This document shows positions 42,910 through 55,366 of a DNA stretch of 64,000 bases, piece by piece. The notes beneath the pieces are model-generated. The model was not told where the DNA came from, ran no database searches, and worked only from the letters and a program-made list of their open reading frames with translations. The stretch is taken from positions 200,597,689 through 200,661,688 of the forward strand of contig NC_058523.1 of the NCBI RefSeq assembly GCF_904849725.1, in the 5' to 3' direction. Position 1 is the stretch's first letter; each line of letters opens with the position of its first letter. A program made the position numbers and the translations under genes. This stretch comes from Hordeum vulgare subsp. vulgare. Its lineage: Eukaryota; Streptophyta; Magnoliopsida; Poales; Poaceae.

Positions 42910-45900
42910 CGTACAATGCATTTCAAAACATACACACAATATGAACCATATATGTAGATGCAACATCGCATCACAAGACAACTCTATGACTCAAGTATTT
43001 ATTAAAGACTCATAAGAGCCAAAATAGCGTGATATTAAAAACAGGGGTCACATGACCCAACACTCAAGTCATACAAGCAACAAGCGGAAGCAGAACATGT
43101 CTGGGTACATGCATCTACTAAAAGTGGCTGGAGGAGCGTGAAAATTTGCAACGACCCTCCCAAAGGAGCCAAACCTCTATGTGGGATTCCCAAGCTATTC
43201 CGGTCAACATCAAACACATCGCGTAGAACTATTGGTGAGACTAAGGTCTCATGTGCAAAAACATAAATAAGCAACCGTGAGTGCAAAGGCACTCAACAAG
43301 ACTTACATCAGAACTATCTACATATGCATCATTATCAACAAAGGGGGTTGTGAAGTTTATTGCAGAAAGCTAGCTTCGACTCTTGGCTAACGTGTACTAC
43401 GACCATGAATTCTTTCTTTCAGGTAGGGTAGCAAACATGAGTCCACATATTCACCATATCAATGCACCACTATGTATCCTCTTCCGTCTCCCTACGAGAA
43501 GGCCATACATAGCACTCACACTTATCTTGCACATTTTAGAGTATCCATTTCACTTGTCTATGAACCATATAAGTTTCCAAGTAGTCCATACCCGAGGATG
43601 CGACTATTCGAATAGATCATTAATACTTGCAGGGGTATACTTCTTCATAGATGCTCCCACCAATTACCGCCGCATACAAGTCATGTACTTGGCAACCTTC
43701 AAGCAGAAGCCTCGCGAGGGTGTCGTCCACGGACATTAACTTACAACGACTCACGCCCAAGGTAGTCGCCTATCGGAGTTGGTACCCATAATGGAAGTCC
43801 GGCCGAGGTATCCAATATGGCCTCAAATGTTGTGAGCAGGGACCCAAGCCGGTCCCAACTGGGTCGTTCATGCACTTCGTAGGCCCGGCCACACCTATCA
43901 ACATTTCGAACTACTGCGACTCCTGGAGTGCGAACATGGTAGGTTAATAGGTCGAGAAGGGTCGAGTTACTGGAACCCAATGTGAAGTAGTATCTTGTCT
44001 TGGAACACAAATACATGATCTCTGGTCCTAAGAGGGGTTTCAATGATACAACCCACCATGTAGTCCTACATGGCCTCTCATCATTACCTTTACCAAATTG
44101 GATTCACACATTTAGCTTTCACACAGTGGAACATGATCACAACCATTCCAATTCATCACCCAGATGGATCAGACCTGACACGACACTAAGCATAGCAGGC
44201 ACAATAAGCAAGCATGGATGAGTGGCAAAACAATGCACAAGTAGTTGCTACTCATGCTAAGTGGTTTCAACTATTTACTGTGAGCAAGACCGGTCATGCA
44301 AAGGAATGGGTTCAACTACCGAGAAAATGTACGAGTTGAATCGTTATTATACTAATGCAGTAAAAGAGAGCAGGAGCGAGAGAGTGGGATTGTATCAAAA
44401 TGCTCAAGGGGGTTTTGTTGCCCGACACTTCTAAAGATAACAGTGAGTCTTCATTAGTGACATCGATCTCATCGTTGGAGTCTTGTCTACAGAGAAGGAA
44501 CAACATGGACAAACATGAAAAGAACAACATTTAATTCACGAAAATGTAAGACTATGATGCATGATCATGACATGGCAATATGTTCTTGATTGAGATAATG
44601 CATCTAGCAACAATATTAAATGAAGTTGGGTTGAAGCAAAGATCCAAATTCAAACTTCATACATAGTTAATTAAATGTCATTTACATGTTTTGTCCTAAA
44701 CAAAGGACATAAGTTGTTCAAACATGCATTAAAATGCCAAAAACAGATTCATTGGATTTTCTGATATTTTTTATATACAAATTATTTTTGTCTTAGTTAG
44801 AGATTATTTTCTATCAATTTTTGAAGTTTTAATCATTTTTTTTGAATTCCTGATTTTTAAATCCAAAAAAATCATTTACTACGTCACCACCGGTTTGACA
44901 TGGCGTCAGCAGCTCAACACACCGTTGCCACGTCAAACCTGACCAATGGGTCCCACTGTAGAGTCTCTAAGAGCTCGCTAGTGTCACTCATAGGTGGGAC
45001 CCATATGTCATTGACTCTGGGTTAATACGCGAGTTGACTGGAGGTTGGACCAAGGATGAGGGCCACTATTAGCGTATGTTAGGGTCCTAATTAGTCTAAG
45101 ATTAGTCCTAATGACTAGCCACATTGAACATCGCTGGAGTTTCTCGGGAAATGACCAAACTGATGGTGGGGCTTCACAGTACTGCAGTACAAGCGGCGGT
45201 TAGACGCACGGAGACTACCACAACTAAGCCCATGCTCGTCCGCATCAATCTAGAGGGTCAGATGGCCGCGTGGTCGCCGGAATCACCAATGATGTCGAGG
45301 TACACGATGACCGGCGTTCGGTTGTCGTTGGAAACAACGACAAAGTACCCAACATGGCTGGGTCTTAGCACCTACATCATCTACGTGAACTCACGAACCA
45401 AACGGAGCCACCATATGTACCAAAGGAGCATCGGAGCGTCGTTGGTGTCGAGCTTGCATGGCAGAGATCGTCGGTCTCGTTGCAATTCGTGGTTACGGCA
45501 AGAATTCGATCGCGAAAAGATGGGTAATGGGTTCTAGAGCTCACAACGAGTGCAGATGCGTCGAAAACTTTCTTGGGGACGCCTTGTAGATGGTGCACGT
45601 TTGCCGACAATCTTGGCAGCCGAAGGTTGAAGAATACCTTGGGGACGATGTTCGGGGCTGTCTGGCGTCGGGTGGCTTGGCGCAGAGGAGTAACGTCTTG
45701 AGGTGTAGCTCGGGGGAACGTCAGAGGGGATAAGGGATCACGAGGGCCATGCATGCGACGACGGTGAGCTTGCAGATGCGTCGTCCATAGCAAGTAGAGG
45801 GCAAAGGAGAGAGTAGAGAGGAGAATGAGGAGGAGAGGCAGATCGAGATGGCTTTAGGGGCTTATCCCTGTTGTGCTGGCTCGGGGAAGCCAGGCACGCA

Positions 45901-46475
45901 GAAGGCGTCGCGCCCTGGCCGTGCTCGCTGTGTCTTCCTTCCTGCCTACTAGTAGAGGTAGGAGACGACTGTCACACGCTAGGTGGGTTGGCCTGCTCTT
46001 GGGCCTCAGGTGATTTTTCTTCCTTTCATTGTTTCTATTTTGTTTCTATTTTCTAATAAATACTCTTTGTTTTATTTAGTTTGGGAAAAATACATAAATT
46101 CAAAAACCCTGAAATAATTTATAGAATATAATGTGAATATTCCAAAATCCCATAAAAAGTTTTAGCATTTCTGAAACAACTAAAATTATTATTGTCCTTT
46201 ATTTTTCATTTTCAGCAACTTTGCTGGTTTATTTAAAATGCCAAAAGGTTGATAAAAAGTAAATCTCCCCTGGTATGTTGTTGCTAACATTTATCACGAA
46301 CGGTAGACATTTTTGAAGGCCATTTTGGGTTCACTCAAAAAACACAAATGTTGGAATCGGTTTAATCAAGTGAGGTGCTAGGGTTTGTTAATCCCCGTTT
46401 CAAGTTTAAAAAAATTAAACATTTTGCAACACTCAAGCTAGCACAAAGCAAAGGGGAGAGACTAGGGATGTGACA
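42910..46475 (-). repeat. Long LTR, second piece
   Basis: Continues the LTR begun at 32784 and ends GGGATGTGACA, the complement of TGTCACATCCC. It is non-coding throughout. It includes an AT-rich part (44520-44880 and 46020-46240) and a GC-rich part (44880-46000) that yields chance open frames. Confidence 0.7.
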
Positions 46476-46499
46476 ACTCACCCCCACTCAAAAGAATCT
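46476..46499 (-). other. Polypurine tract (minus strand)
   Basis: On the minus strand CTTTTGAGTGGGGGTGAGT joins the LTR start TGTCACATCCC. The tract GAGTGGGGGTGAG is typical of Gypsy elements. Confidence 0.75.
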
Positions 46500-47794
46500 G
46501 GTCCCGTGATTCACGCGTAGCGTAAGAGGAAGATGGGACACTAAACTATCACAATCTTCATGATCGAATTGCCCTTCTCGAAGATGTTGATCCTCTTCAT
46601 TATATTGATCTTCACATCTCTACCTTCAGGATCTTCATACAATCAAAATGACAAAAGGAATGGGAAAATTCTACAAGAATCGATCTTCTCATAGATCGAA
46701 CAACTCTCGATCAATCATGGAGTGAGACATAAAAACATCTCTTGAGCTGAGAGACAAAACACACATCACGATGGAAAGAAGCATATAGTGGGGATTCAGT
46801 TTGGTAGGCAACAATTCCACACTACAACAACAGTGAAAAGGTTTCAAAGTAGCGAGGAGTTAATTGCCCTTCATACCGTAATGATGCACCTTAAGAGAGG
46901 TGACTCGTGGAGTTATTCCCTTAGGTGGCAAAAAGGATTACTTTTGATATATAGATCATTTAAACTCTTCATACAAGACTAAAGAAATTCACAAATGATC
47001 GTTTGAAGGAATCTGAAAGAATGGCATACTCAACTCAAAATAGAGACTAGAGTTATGGAACAACTCAGCAAACGGAAGGCACATTCCAAATGATACCAAG
47101 GACATAACCTAGTGTGTGAGTGTGCTCTCAATAACTTGCCCATTTCCATATTCATCAGGGTTTTACCAGCATCCATGCCAATGATCCTAGCCACACCTCA
47201 TACTACCATGATGAATAGTGATGGAGGATGCAGATGCAAAGGAAGACACCACTTCATCAAATTTCTCCTTAGATATGCCAAGGGAACGAAATCTCGATGA
47301 TCAACCGAGAGACATTTAGCACTCCGCTTCTAATGTTCTCCTTGATGTGCTAGCTCAACCCAATTACAGATAATGCTTGTTATCTTCAACATCATGTAAA
47401 AAGGTCGGAATTTAGGGGCTCAAAGGGGCCCATGAGGAAAATCTTCTAGAATATGTCATACAAAATCCTCATGGGGAAGTGTCTAATGTTGCTGATACAA
47501 GAAGCTCTAATAATAGGTCTTCCGGCTAGGTGTGTTAGCCATGACATCACTTTACCGAGTTACAGAGAGACCAATATTATAATTCTTGGGAATGTCCCAA
47601 CCATCATATATGTCTGAGATTCAGATATGCTTGGTGATAGGATGTTCTAGACTCAGCATGTCTGAAAAGAAGGTTTGCAATACAAATCAACGAGATGACA
47701 TTGTGATATTCTCAGGAAGTGAATTACGGAATCCAGCTCCAAAACATAAGCTCGATTGCAAGACACATGTGAACAAACCATCGAAGACTCTAAG
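46500..47794 (-). other. Interior of long-LTR Gypsy element, no gene seen
   Basis: About 1.3 kb up to the next insertion. No reading on either strand resembles a known retroelement protein. It is probably the 3' untranslated part or a non-coding interior. Confidence 0.5.
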
Positions 47795-49184
47795 TGCATC
47801 TAGTGCCCCTTAGTGATTTTGGTGGTTTGAAGACTTATATGCTAAGGGACTAATATGTTTATAAGTGTACACAAGCTCTATAAGTCGCTGAGGAATTTGA
47901 GTTATACGATGAATATCGACCACTAAAAATGAATATCTTCGGGTGAAGACTTTGGTCTTTTCTTGAAGGCTTTGATTGCGAATAAATTGCAAAGAAATTG
48001 ATATTATTCATGAAGATATTGAAGATGAGGAATTCGGTATGTCCTGAAGAAAACAGTCAGAAGACTTTGAAGTGTGAAGATTTACTCTTTCTGGTTCATT
48101 TTCTTTACTCTTGAGTCATAGGAACACCATACTGTTAAAGGGGGTCGAGGTAAAACTACGGAATGAATTTCGTCATGATGCTCAACTCAAGCCTAAATCT
48201 ACCAAAGCCTCAAATTGAGGAATATGAGAGACATGAGGACTTTCGCAGTTGAAAGTCCTGACCGTTGCCGCGACATGCGCCACCTCACTGATCTTATCCA
48301 CTCAACGATCACATTATTTAAGGGCATTTATGTCAAATCATGTCGGGATGCTCCCAGGCTATAAATAGCCGCCCCCACAACCACTTGCTGGTTGGGTGCT
48401 CCGAGAGAAACTGACACTTGTCATTTAGAGCAACCCAATTCCTCAGAGTCTTGGAGAGAAAATCATCAAGTGAGGAAATACCCCAAACACCAAACCCCAA
48501 ATAAAAAACCAAGGGATTGAGCATCACTGAAGAAGTTGTTCCTATGTGGAGCTGAAGCATGTTACCTTTGAGGACTGTGCAACCTCCACACTGTTAGGCA
48601 TCATGGTCTACAACATCGAGCAGTCAATTGTGGATCGGCGGGTGACCGAGTTTGTGAGGGTTTGGAAGTCTGCCCTGAAGACTTACCACAAGTGTTGGGC
48701 GAGGACTGTGTGTCCTTAGCTCAAGGAGAATACTGTAGGGACCGGGTGTTCTTTTAGTTTCAATACCAAGCCGCTCCGAACCAGACGTACAACTTTCACA
48801 ATGGTTGGAACTGGCTCATCAACAACTGTCTTCATCGAGCTACAGGTTCTATTTCTTCAACTCTTTCATTTCATCATTGTATGTTGAAGACTTTCATCTA
48901 TGATGTTTGAAGAATTTGTCTGAAGACTTTCTCTGAATTTCCTCAACCCCAAATTCTTCACTTGAGTTAATCCTCACCTGCGTACTCTGTACTTGCGAAC
49001 TGTGCAAACCGAATCTCATTAACTTCATTGAGTACTTTGCTGTAGTCGTTTTGCACTCCTGATCCTGCGCTATTTCCGCTGCACTAAGTTCATCATTGAG
49101 GACTTTCCTCACAAGGAATTTCCTTAGTGAATAAATTCTAAAAATCGCCTATTCACCCGCTCTAGTCGATATAACGCACTTTCA
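47795..49184 (+). repeat. 5' LTR of Sirevirus-like element
   Basis: Starts TGCATCTAGTGCCCC and ends CACTTTCA, about 1.39 kb. It contains TATAAATAG at 48360-48368 and many GAAGACTTT-type repeats. The PBS follows after two bases. Confidence 0.8.
48360..48368 (+). promoter_or_regulatory. LTR TATA box
   Basis: TATAAATAG followed by a GC-rich start region inside the LTR. Confidence 0.6.
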
Positions 49185-49186
49185 AT

Positions 49187-49198
49187 TGGTATCAGAGC
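49187..49198 (+). other. Primer-binding site, initiator tRNA-Met
   Basis: TGGTATCAGAGC is the complement of the plant initiator tRNA-Met 3' end and is the usual Copia PBS. Confidence 0.9.
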
Positions 49199-49266
49199 AA
49201 GGTACTCCCTTGTTCTATGTGATTTTGGTTTATCCACCTGGAGTTTTAGTTATGTGGACCGCAGGT

Positions 49267-51830
49267 ATGATCAAGGTTACTGTAGGATGTCCTACCTTCG
49301 AAGGAAAGGATTTTCCCTACTAGAAGACCAAGATGCAGATGCACCTTCAGACTATTGACAATGATCTCTGGTATATTGTGGAAAATGGTATTCCCTCCAT
49401 CGCTGCTACTGTCTCTGCCGCCGATGTGAAGAAATTAAAGCAATTTGATTCACAAGCGAAGAATATCATTCGGGGCCATCTGAGCAAATGTCACTATGGA
49501 AGAGTGGGTGCTTTGGGCACAACTAAACTTATCTTGGATAGGCTCTCCAAAGTCAATGAGGGAGTCTCAACACAGCGTGACTCTCGTGTCGATGTTCTTC
49601 GCAATCTCTTCAATCGCTTCAAGAGGCTTGACAATGAAAGCTGCCAAGATACCTTTGATATCCTCACTCACATCTCAAATGAACTGCAAGCACTGGGAGC
49701 TAGAGACATCATTGACCATGAAGTTGTGAAGAAACTGCTAAGATCTCTTGATCCATCATTTGACACACTGGTCCTGATGATTCAAGAACGAAGAGACTAC
49801 AAAATGCTTGATCCTGCTGATATACTTGAGAGACTCAATACTCATGAATTCCAACAAGAAGAAAAGGGAGATCTGTATGGACCAAGCTACTCAAGGCCTC
49901 GTGCGCTGAAGGCTATGGCTATTTCCTCATTTGAAGTAGAAGATTCATACTGCTCCATTGGTGATCCCGAAAAACTTGGACAGGAACTTGCCATGCTCGT
50001 GAGAAAATTCCAAAAGTTCACAAAGTGTGGCCAGTTTGGTAAATCTTCAAGAAGAGATATGAGGAAATCAAAATCTTCATCTGAGGACTACAAGAAAACA
50101 ACCTATCACAAATGTAAGAAATCTGGTCACTACATTGCTGATTGTCCTTGCTGGGTGAAAGAATCAAGGTAGAATAAATACAAGGATGAACGTTCCGATG
50201 ACTCGAAGAAAAAGAAGAAACATTCAAAATCCTCATCCGCAAAGTCCTCATCGCACAAGAAGACCAGTTTCAGAAAGGCTCGAGCACTCATTGGCAAGGA
50301 AATGGATTTTGAAGAAGAATCTAAGGAATGTGATGAAGAGGAAGGTTCTGACGAGGATTCAGAGTCTGGTGTGGCAAGTCTTGCACTGGCTACCACAGTT
50401 GTCAACAAATCAATCTTGAACCTTGACGAACATGACAACACCATCTAGACTGGTGAATATGCTGATGACTTTGCTCCAACCTATTGCTTCATGGAAAAAG
50501 GTTCAAAGGTACCAGACCATACTTCCTCTGCTGATTCTAGTGACTGTGAACTAGATGATTATCAAAAACCCATTTACCATAAACTTGCCAATTGCCACTA
50601 AGCAACAAAGTGCCATTGAAAAGCTTCAAAAACTGCTACACAGAAGTGATGATCTGTTGAATGATGAAATGGATCGCAGTCAAGTCCTCACTGAATATGT
50701 GAAGAGTCTTCAGTCTTGATTTGATAATCTTCAATATCATTATGGCACACTCTTGGCTGATCATGAGAAAATTTCCAATGAATTTCTTCAAAGGAAGCTT
50801 TATCTTGAGAAGTTAAGAATTTCTCATGATGATCTTCGAATAGAACATGATTCATTGCTTGCTCAACAGATCAGTACCACTCAGGTTGAATTCATTCCAC
50901 CATGTTCGAAATGCATCGAGCGTGAAACTACTAATTCTTCACCAGAATCATCAAATGCTTCTATCGCTACAAATTCATAAACTGTTCATGTGGTATCGAA
51001 TTCTTCACTTGAGGAAACCACAAATGCTTTTGACGAAAATGCAGGGTTGAAGGAATTGTATGTGACAGGCTTATACAAAAGTCTCAAAGGGCATCGAACC
51101 CTTTGCAATGTGCTCAAAAAGCAGATTCTGAACAGGAACCCGAGGAAAGAAGGCATTGCCTTTGAGAGGAAATTGAATGCCGATGGATCATACTAGAAAC
51201 CTGAGCAATACCCCAAAACCTCATGGGTTGCTGCTAAAGGCCCTCCCGTTGATCCATCCACTCTAACAAGATTTGCATGTGAAATATCCCATTCCTATGA
51301 CGAGCCACTTGACTCAAACTATAAACTGTTCAAAAATCAATCTCGTGAAGTATTTGCTCGATATGTTGGAACTAACTGTAGGAATGGACCACCCCTGAGG
51401 AAAATCCGGGTCCCCAAAAGTTGCTTGGAAAATCTTCAGGTGAATGTCCTCATGATACCACCTGTGAAGAACCAGAACCCCAGATCAAATTCCTGAGGCG
51501 GACCAAAGTCTTCACGAGGGTCAAAATCCTCAAATGATCAATACTATGCTCATTCTCGTGCTAATGCTTCTGATATGCAGGGAAATTACAGGGGACATGA
51601 ATCTAAGCACGATTCCTCAAATCATTATGTTGATAAGTCCACAAAGAATTTCTCTTCCTATTCATTTGAGTACTCTAACCCCCTACCGTGAAAAGAAATG
51701 CATTAGCTTCAATGCTCCCCTTCTCATATGGTGCTCGCAGGATGATGAACTCTTTGCCACCCCTTCAGATGTGGGTGGTGAAGAACTTGAACTAATCACT
51801 TCTGCAGGTCAGGTCTCCAGATGAAAGTCA
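49267..51830 (+). pseudogene. Sirevirus-type gag pseudogene
   Basis: The probable start is ATG at 49267, but codon 19 is TAG (49321-49323) where the family has Trp. The longest open part starts at 49333 and has 279 codons. It carries the UBN2/gag fold, with MHLQTIDNDLWYIVENG, FNRFKRLDNESCQDTFDIL and LRSLDPSFDTLVLMIQE. A zinc knuckle reads TYHKCKKSGHYIADC (about 50101-50145) and has lost its first Cys. After a TAG at 50170-50172 the same frame continues with a Lys/Ser-rich stretch and an acidic one to a TAG at 50446. A later part (50750-51000) is a coiled coil followed by FIPPCSKCIERETTNSSPE. It forms the particle and binds RNA. Long coiled-coil gag is a Sirevirus trait. Frames change beyond 51200. 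Confidence 0.85.
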
Positions 51831-52036
51831 TCATCTGAAGAATTTGCTAGAGACCCGAGGAAATTTCTTTAATGGACGCAAGCTAAAATTGATGAAATGA
51901 TAACATTTCACACGTCCTCAAATTTACTGTTTATGATGAAATACTTATCTGATGAAATTGATATCATATTCTTCAAGTCTAAAGCATATAAGATGGTAAG
52001 CTATACTAATTCATCGGCAAGATGACAAACCCAAGA

Positions 52037-53510
52037 ATACAGAGTGGGTTATTGACAGTGGTTGCACAAATCACATGACAGGTGATAAAAGATTGTTGAT
52101 GAATATGCCACCGACTCCATCACCACTGAAGCAAATTACTTGTGATAAAGGTAAAAGCAAGGTATTGGGACTTGGCAAAGTGGCTATCTCCAGGGACAGG
52201 CACATGGACAAAGTCATGCTTGTCGAATCCCTTGGGTTTAACCTCATGTCAGTCTCAATGCTTTGCGATCTTGATATGGTTGTTATCTTTGCAAAATACA
52301 GATGTGTAGTCATCATAGAATCTGACAAATCCAAAGTCTTCGAAGGCTTTAGGAGAGGAGATTTGTACATTGTTGATTTTTCCATAGGTCCTCAACCAGC
52401 CACATGCTTACTAGCAAAAACCTCTCAAGCTTGGCTATGGCACCGACGTCTGGGTCATGCAGGCATGAGGAATTTGCACACGCTGGTGAAGAAGAAGCAT
52501 GTCATTGACATCAAATCCGTCAAATTCCTCAAGGACCATCTCTGCGGTGCTTGTGAGTCTGAAAAAAACCAGATCCAAACACCCCTCGAAGACTATCATG
52601 ACTACTACTCGCCCGTTTGAATTTCTTCACATGGATCTGTTTAGACCTTCTCATTATGCCACGACCAATGCATCATCTTTATATGACTATTCTCGATATA
52701 CTTGCGTACATATCATTCTATATAAACCTGAAGTGCAGGAAGTCTTCAAACGATTTTCCTCAAGGGCCTCGATGAACTTTGGTGTTAGGATCAAACACAT
52801 CAGGAGTGATAATGGGACAAAATTAAAACACACTGGTCTTGATGAAGTTGGTATTACTCACGAATTATCTGCTCCTTATACTCCTCAACAAAATGGCGTT
52901 GTTGAACACAAGAACATGACTCTGGTTGAAATGGCATGGACTATGCTTGAATAATATCAGACTCCTCATTGTTTCTGGACTGAAGCAATCAACATTGCTT
53001 GACACATCATCAACAGGGTATATCTTCACAAATAACTCAAGAAAACTTCATATGAACTCCTCACTGACAAGAAACCCAATGTAAGTTATTTCAAAGTCTT
53101 CAGTGCAAAATGATGGATTAGAGATCCTCACCACAGCTCAAAGTTTGCACCTAAGCATATAGGGTTTTATGCTTGGTTATGGAAAGGACTCGCACACCTA
53201 CCGAGTCTTCAACAACTATCACAACAAGGTTGTTGAAACTGTAGATGTGCGGTTCGATGAAACTAATGGCTCGCAAAGAGAGCAACTGCCTCATGTGCCA
53301 GACAAATTACCTCCTGAGGAAGCCATCAAGCTCAAGGCAACTGAAATATCATTCCTACTAAGGAACAACCCCTTGTTGAAGAAGTCATCCTCAACACTGA
53401 GGAAATTCAAACTGGTGCAACTGAGGAAAATGCTACAGATCAAATTCCTCAGCCCAACCAAAGTCATCAACCAGCTCATCCGAGCATTGCAAATGAAGTA
53501 GAAATTGACA
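52037..53510 (+). pseudogene. Copia protease and integrase, pseudogene
   Basis: The protease active site reads EWVIDSGCTNHMTGDKR at 52040-52090 with Asp-Ser-Gly intact. The open frame continues to 52620 with MLVESLGFNLMSVSML and the pre-integrase zinc motif WHRRLGHAGMRNL...CGACESEKNQ. A frameshift near 52600 leads to the integrase core (52499-52954 frame): FLHMDLF, IRSDNGTK and PYTPQQNGVVEHKN hold the Asp, Asp and Glu of the catalytic triad. A stop at 52952 interrupts it. A later frame (53169-53501) reads LGYGKDSHTYRVFN and continues to the insertion of the BARE1-like element at 53530. The catalytic residues are kept, but at least three frame breaks disable the protein. Confidence 0.85.
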
Positions 53511-53524
53511 AAATCCTCGATGAC

Positions 53525-53529
53525 ATCAA
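53525..53529 (+). other. Target-site duplication ATCAA, left
   Basis: Identical to 62195-62199 on the other side of the Copia element. Confidence 0.95.
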
Positions 53530-55352
53530 TGTTGGAAATATGCCCTACAGGCAATAATAAATTAGTTATTATTATATTTCTTTGTTCATGATAATCGTTT
53601 ATTATCCATGCTATAATTGTATTGATTGGAAACTCAAATACATGTGTGGATACATAGACAAAACACTGTCCCTAGTAAGCCTCTAGTTGACTAGCTCGTT
53701 GATCAAAGATGGTCAAGGTTTCCTAACCATAGACAAGTGTTGTCACTTGATAACGGGATCACATCATTAGGAGAATCATGTGATGGACAAGACCCAAACT
53801 ATGAACTTACCGTATTGATCTTGTCGTTTTATTGCTATTGTTTTCTGCGTGTCAAGTATTTGTTCCTATGACCATGAGATCATATAACTCACTGGCACCG
53901 GAGGGATACCCTGTGTGCATCAAACGTCGCAATGTAACTGGGTGACTATAAACGTGATCTACAGGTATCTCCGAAGGTGTTCGTTGAGTTAGTATGGATC
54001 AAGACTGGGATTTGTCACTCCTTGTGACGGAGAGGTATCTCTGGGCCCACTCGGTAATACAACATCACACACAAGCCTTTCAAGCAATGTGACTAAGTGT
54101 ATGTCACGGGATCTTGTATTACGGAACGAGTAAAGAGACTTGCCGGTAACAAGATTGAAATAGGTATGCGGATACCGACGATCGAATCTCGGGCAAGTAA
54201 CATACCGAAGGACAAAGGGAATGACATACGGGATTATATGAATCCTTGACACTGAGGTTCAACCGATAAGATCGTCGGAGAATATGTAGGATCCAATATG
54301 GGCATCCAGGTCCCGCTATTGGATATTGCTGAGGAGTACCTCGGGGCATGTCTACATAGTTCTCGAACCCGCATGGTCTGCACACTTAAGGTTCAACGAT
54401 GTTTTAGATAGTTGAGTTATATGTGTGGTTATCGAATGTTGTTCGGAGTCCCGGATGAGATCGCGGATGTCACGAGGGTTTCTGGAATGGTCCAGAGACG
54501 AATATTGATATACAGGATGGCTTAATTTGGTTACCGGAAGGTCTTCGGGCACTACCGGGAATGTACCGGGAGTGACGAATGGGTTCTCGAAGTTCACCGG
54601 GAGGGGGGCAACCCACCTGGGGAAGCCCAATGGCCCTAGGGGTGGCGCACCAGACCTTAGTGGGCTGGTGGGACAGCCCAAGAGGACCTTGGCGCCAAGG
54701 AAAGAAAAAAAAAGCAAAAAAAGGAGAGGTGGGAAGGAAGAGAAGGACTCCACTTTCCAATCCTAATTTGAGTAGGATTGGAGTAGGACTCCTCCTCTCC
54801 CTTGCCGGTGCACCCTTGAGGGCTTGGCCCTCAAGGCAAGCCTCCTCCCCCTCCCTCCTATATATAGTGGTGATTTAGAGCTGATTTGAGACAACTTTTG
54901 CCACGTGCAACTCAGATCTAGACACCATAGTTCTTCCTCTAGATCGTATTTCGGCGGAGCTCGGGCCGAGCCCTGCAAGAGTAGATTGTCACCACCACCG
55001 GAGTGCCATCACGCTACCGGAGAACTCATTTACTTCTCCGTCTTGCTTGCTGGATCAAGAAGGCCGAGATCATCGTCGAGTTGTACGTGTGCTGAACGCG
55101 GAGGTGCCGTTCGTTCGGCACTAGATCGGATCGGGTCGTGGGACGGATCGCGGGACGGGTCATGGGATGGTTCGTGGGGCGGATCGAGTGACGTGAGAAC
55201 ATTCCACCAGATCAACCACGTTTCTTAATGCTTCCTGCTATGCGATCTACAAGGGTATGTAGATCCAAAACTCCTCTCGTAGATGGACATCACCATGATA
55301 GGTCTTCGTGTGCGTAGGATTTTTTTTGTTTCCCATGCAACGTTCCCCAACA
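53530..55352 (+). repeat. 5' LTR of BARE1-like element
   Basis: 1,823 bp. It retains the block GTTCTCGAACCCGCATGGTC near 54360, which the 3' LTR has lost, and that loss accounts for the length difference of 31 bp. Confidence 0.95.
54858..54867 (+). promoter_or_regulatory. LTR TATA box
   Basis: CTATATATAG after a CT-rich run, conserved in the 3' LTR at about 61700-61709. It lies at the place of the main BARE1 promoter. Confidence 0.7.
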
Positions 55353-55353
55353 G

Positions 55354-55366
55354 TGGCATCATGAGC
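55354..55366 (+). other. Primer-binding site of BARE1-like element
   Basis: TGGCATCATGAGC, a variant of the initiator-tRNA-Met PBS TGGTATCAGAGC, one base after the LTR. Confidence 0.8.

Larger units (their letters stand above)
32784..47794 (-). mobile_element. Minus-strand Gypsy element with 4.1-kb LTR
   Basis: The 3' LTR occupies 32784-33327 and 42910-46475 (split by a Tat-like element). It is followed by a polypurine tract in minus orientation (46476-46499) and about 1.3 kb of interior, up to the Copia element that starts at 47795. The LTR on the minus strand begins TGTCACATCCC and ends GGTCCCAACA. No protein is recognised in the visible interior. The lineage is not resolved; the very long LTR is reminiscent of Sukkula-like derivatives, but this is only a resemblance. 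Confidence 0.7.

Noticed and set aside
45124..45793. Overlapping frames of about 137 codons on both strands
   Set aside because: They lie in the GC-rich part of the long LTR. Presence on both strands with no motif points to base composition.
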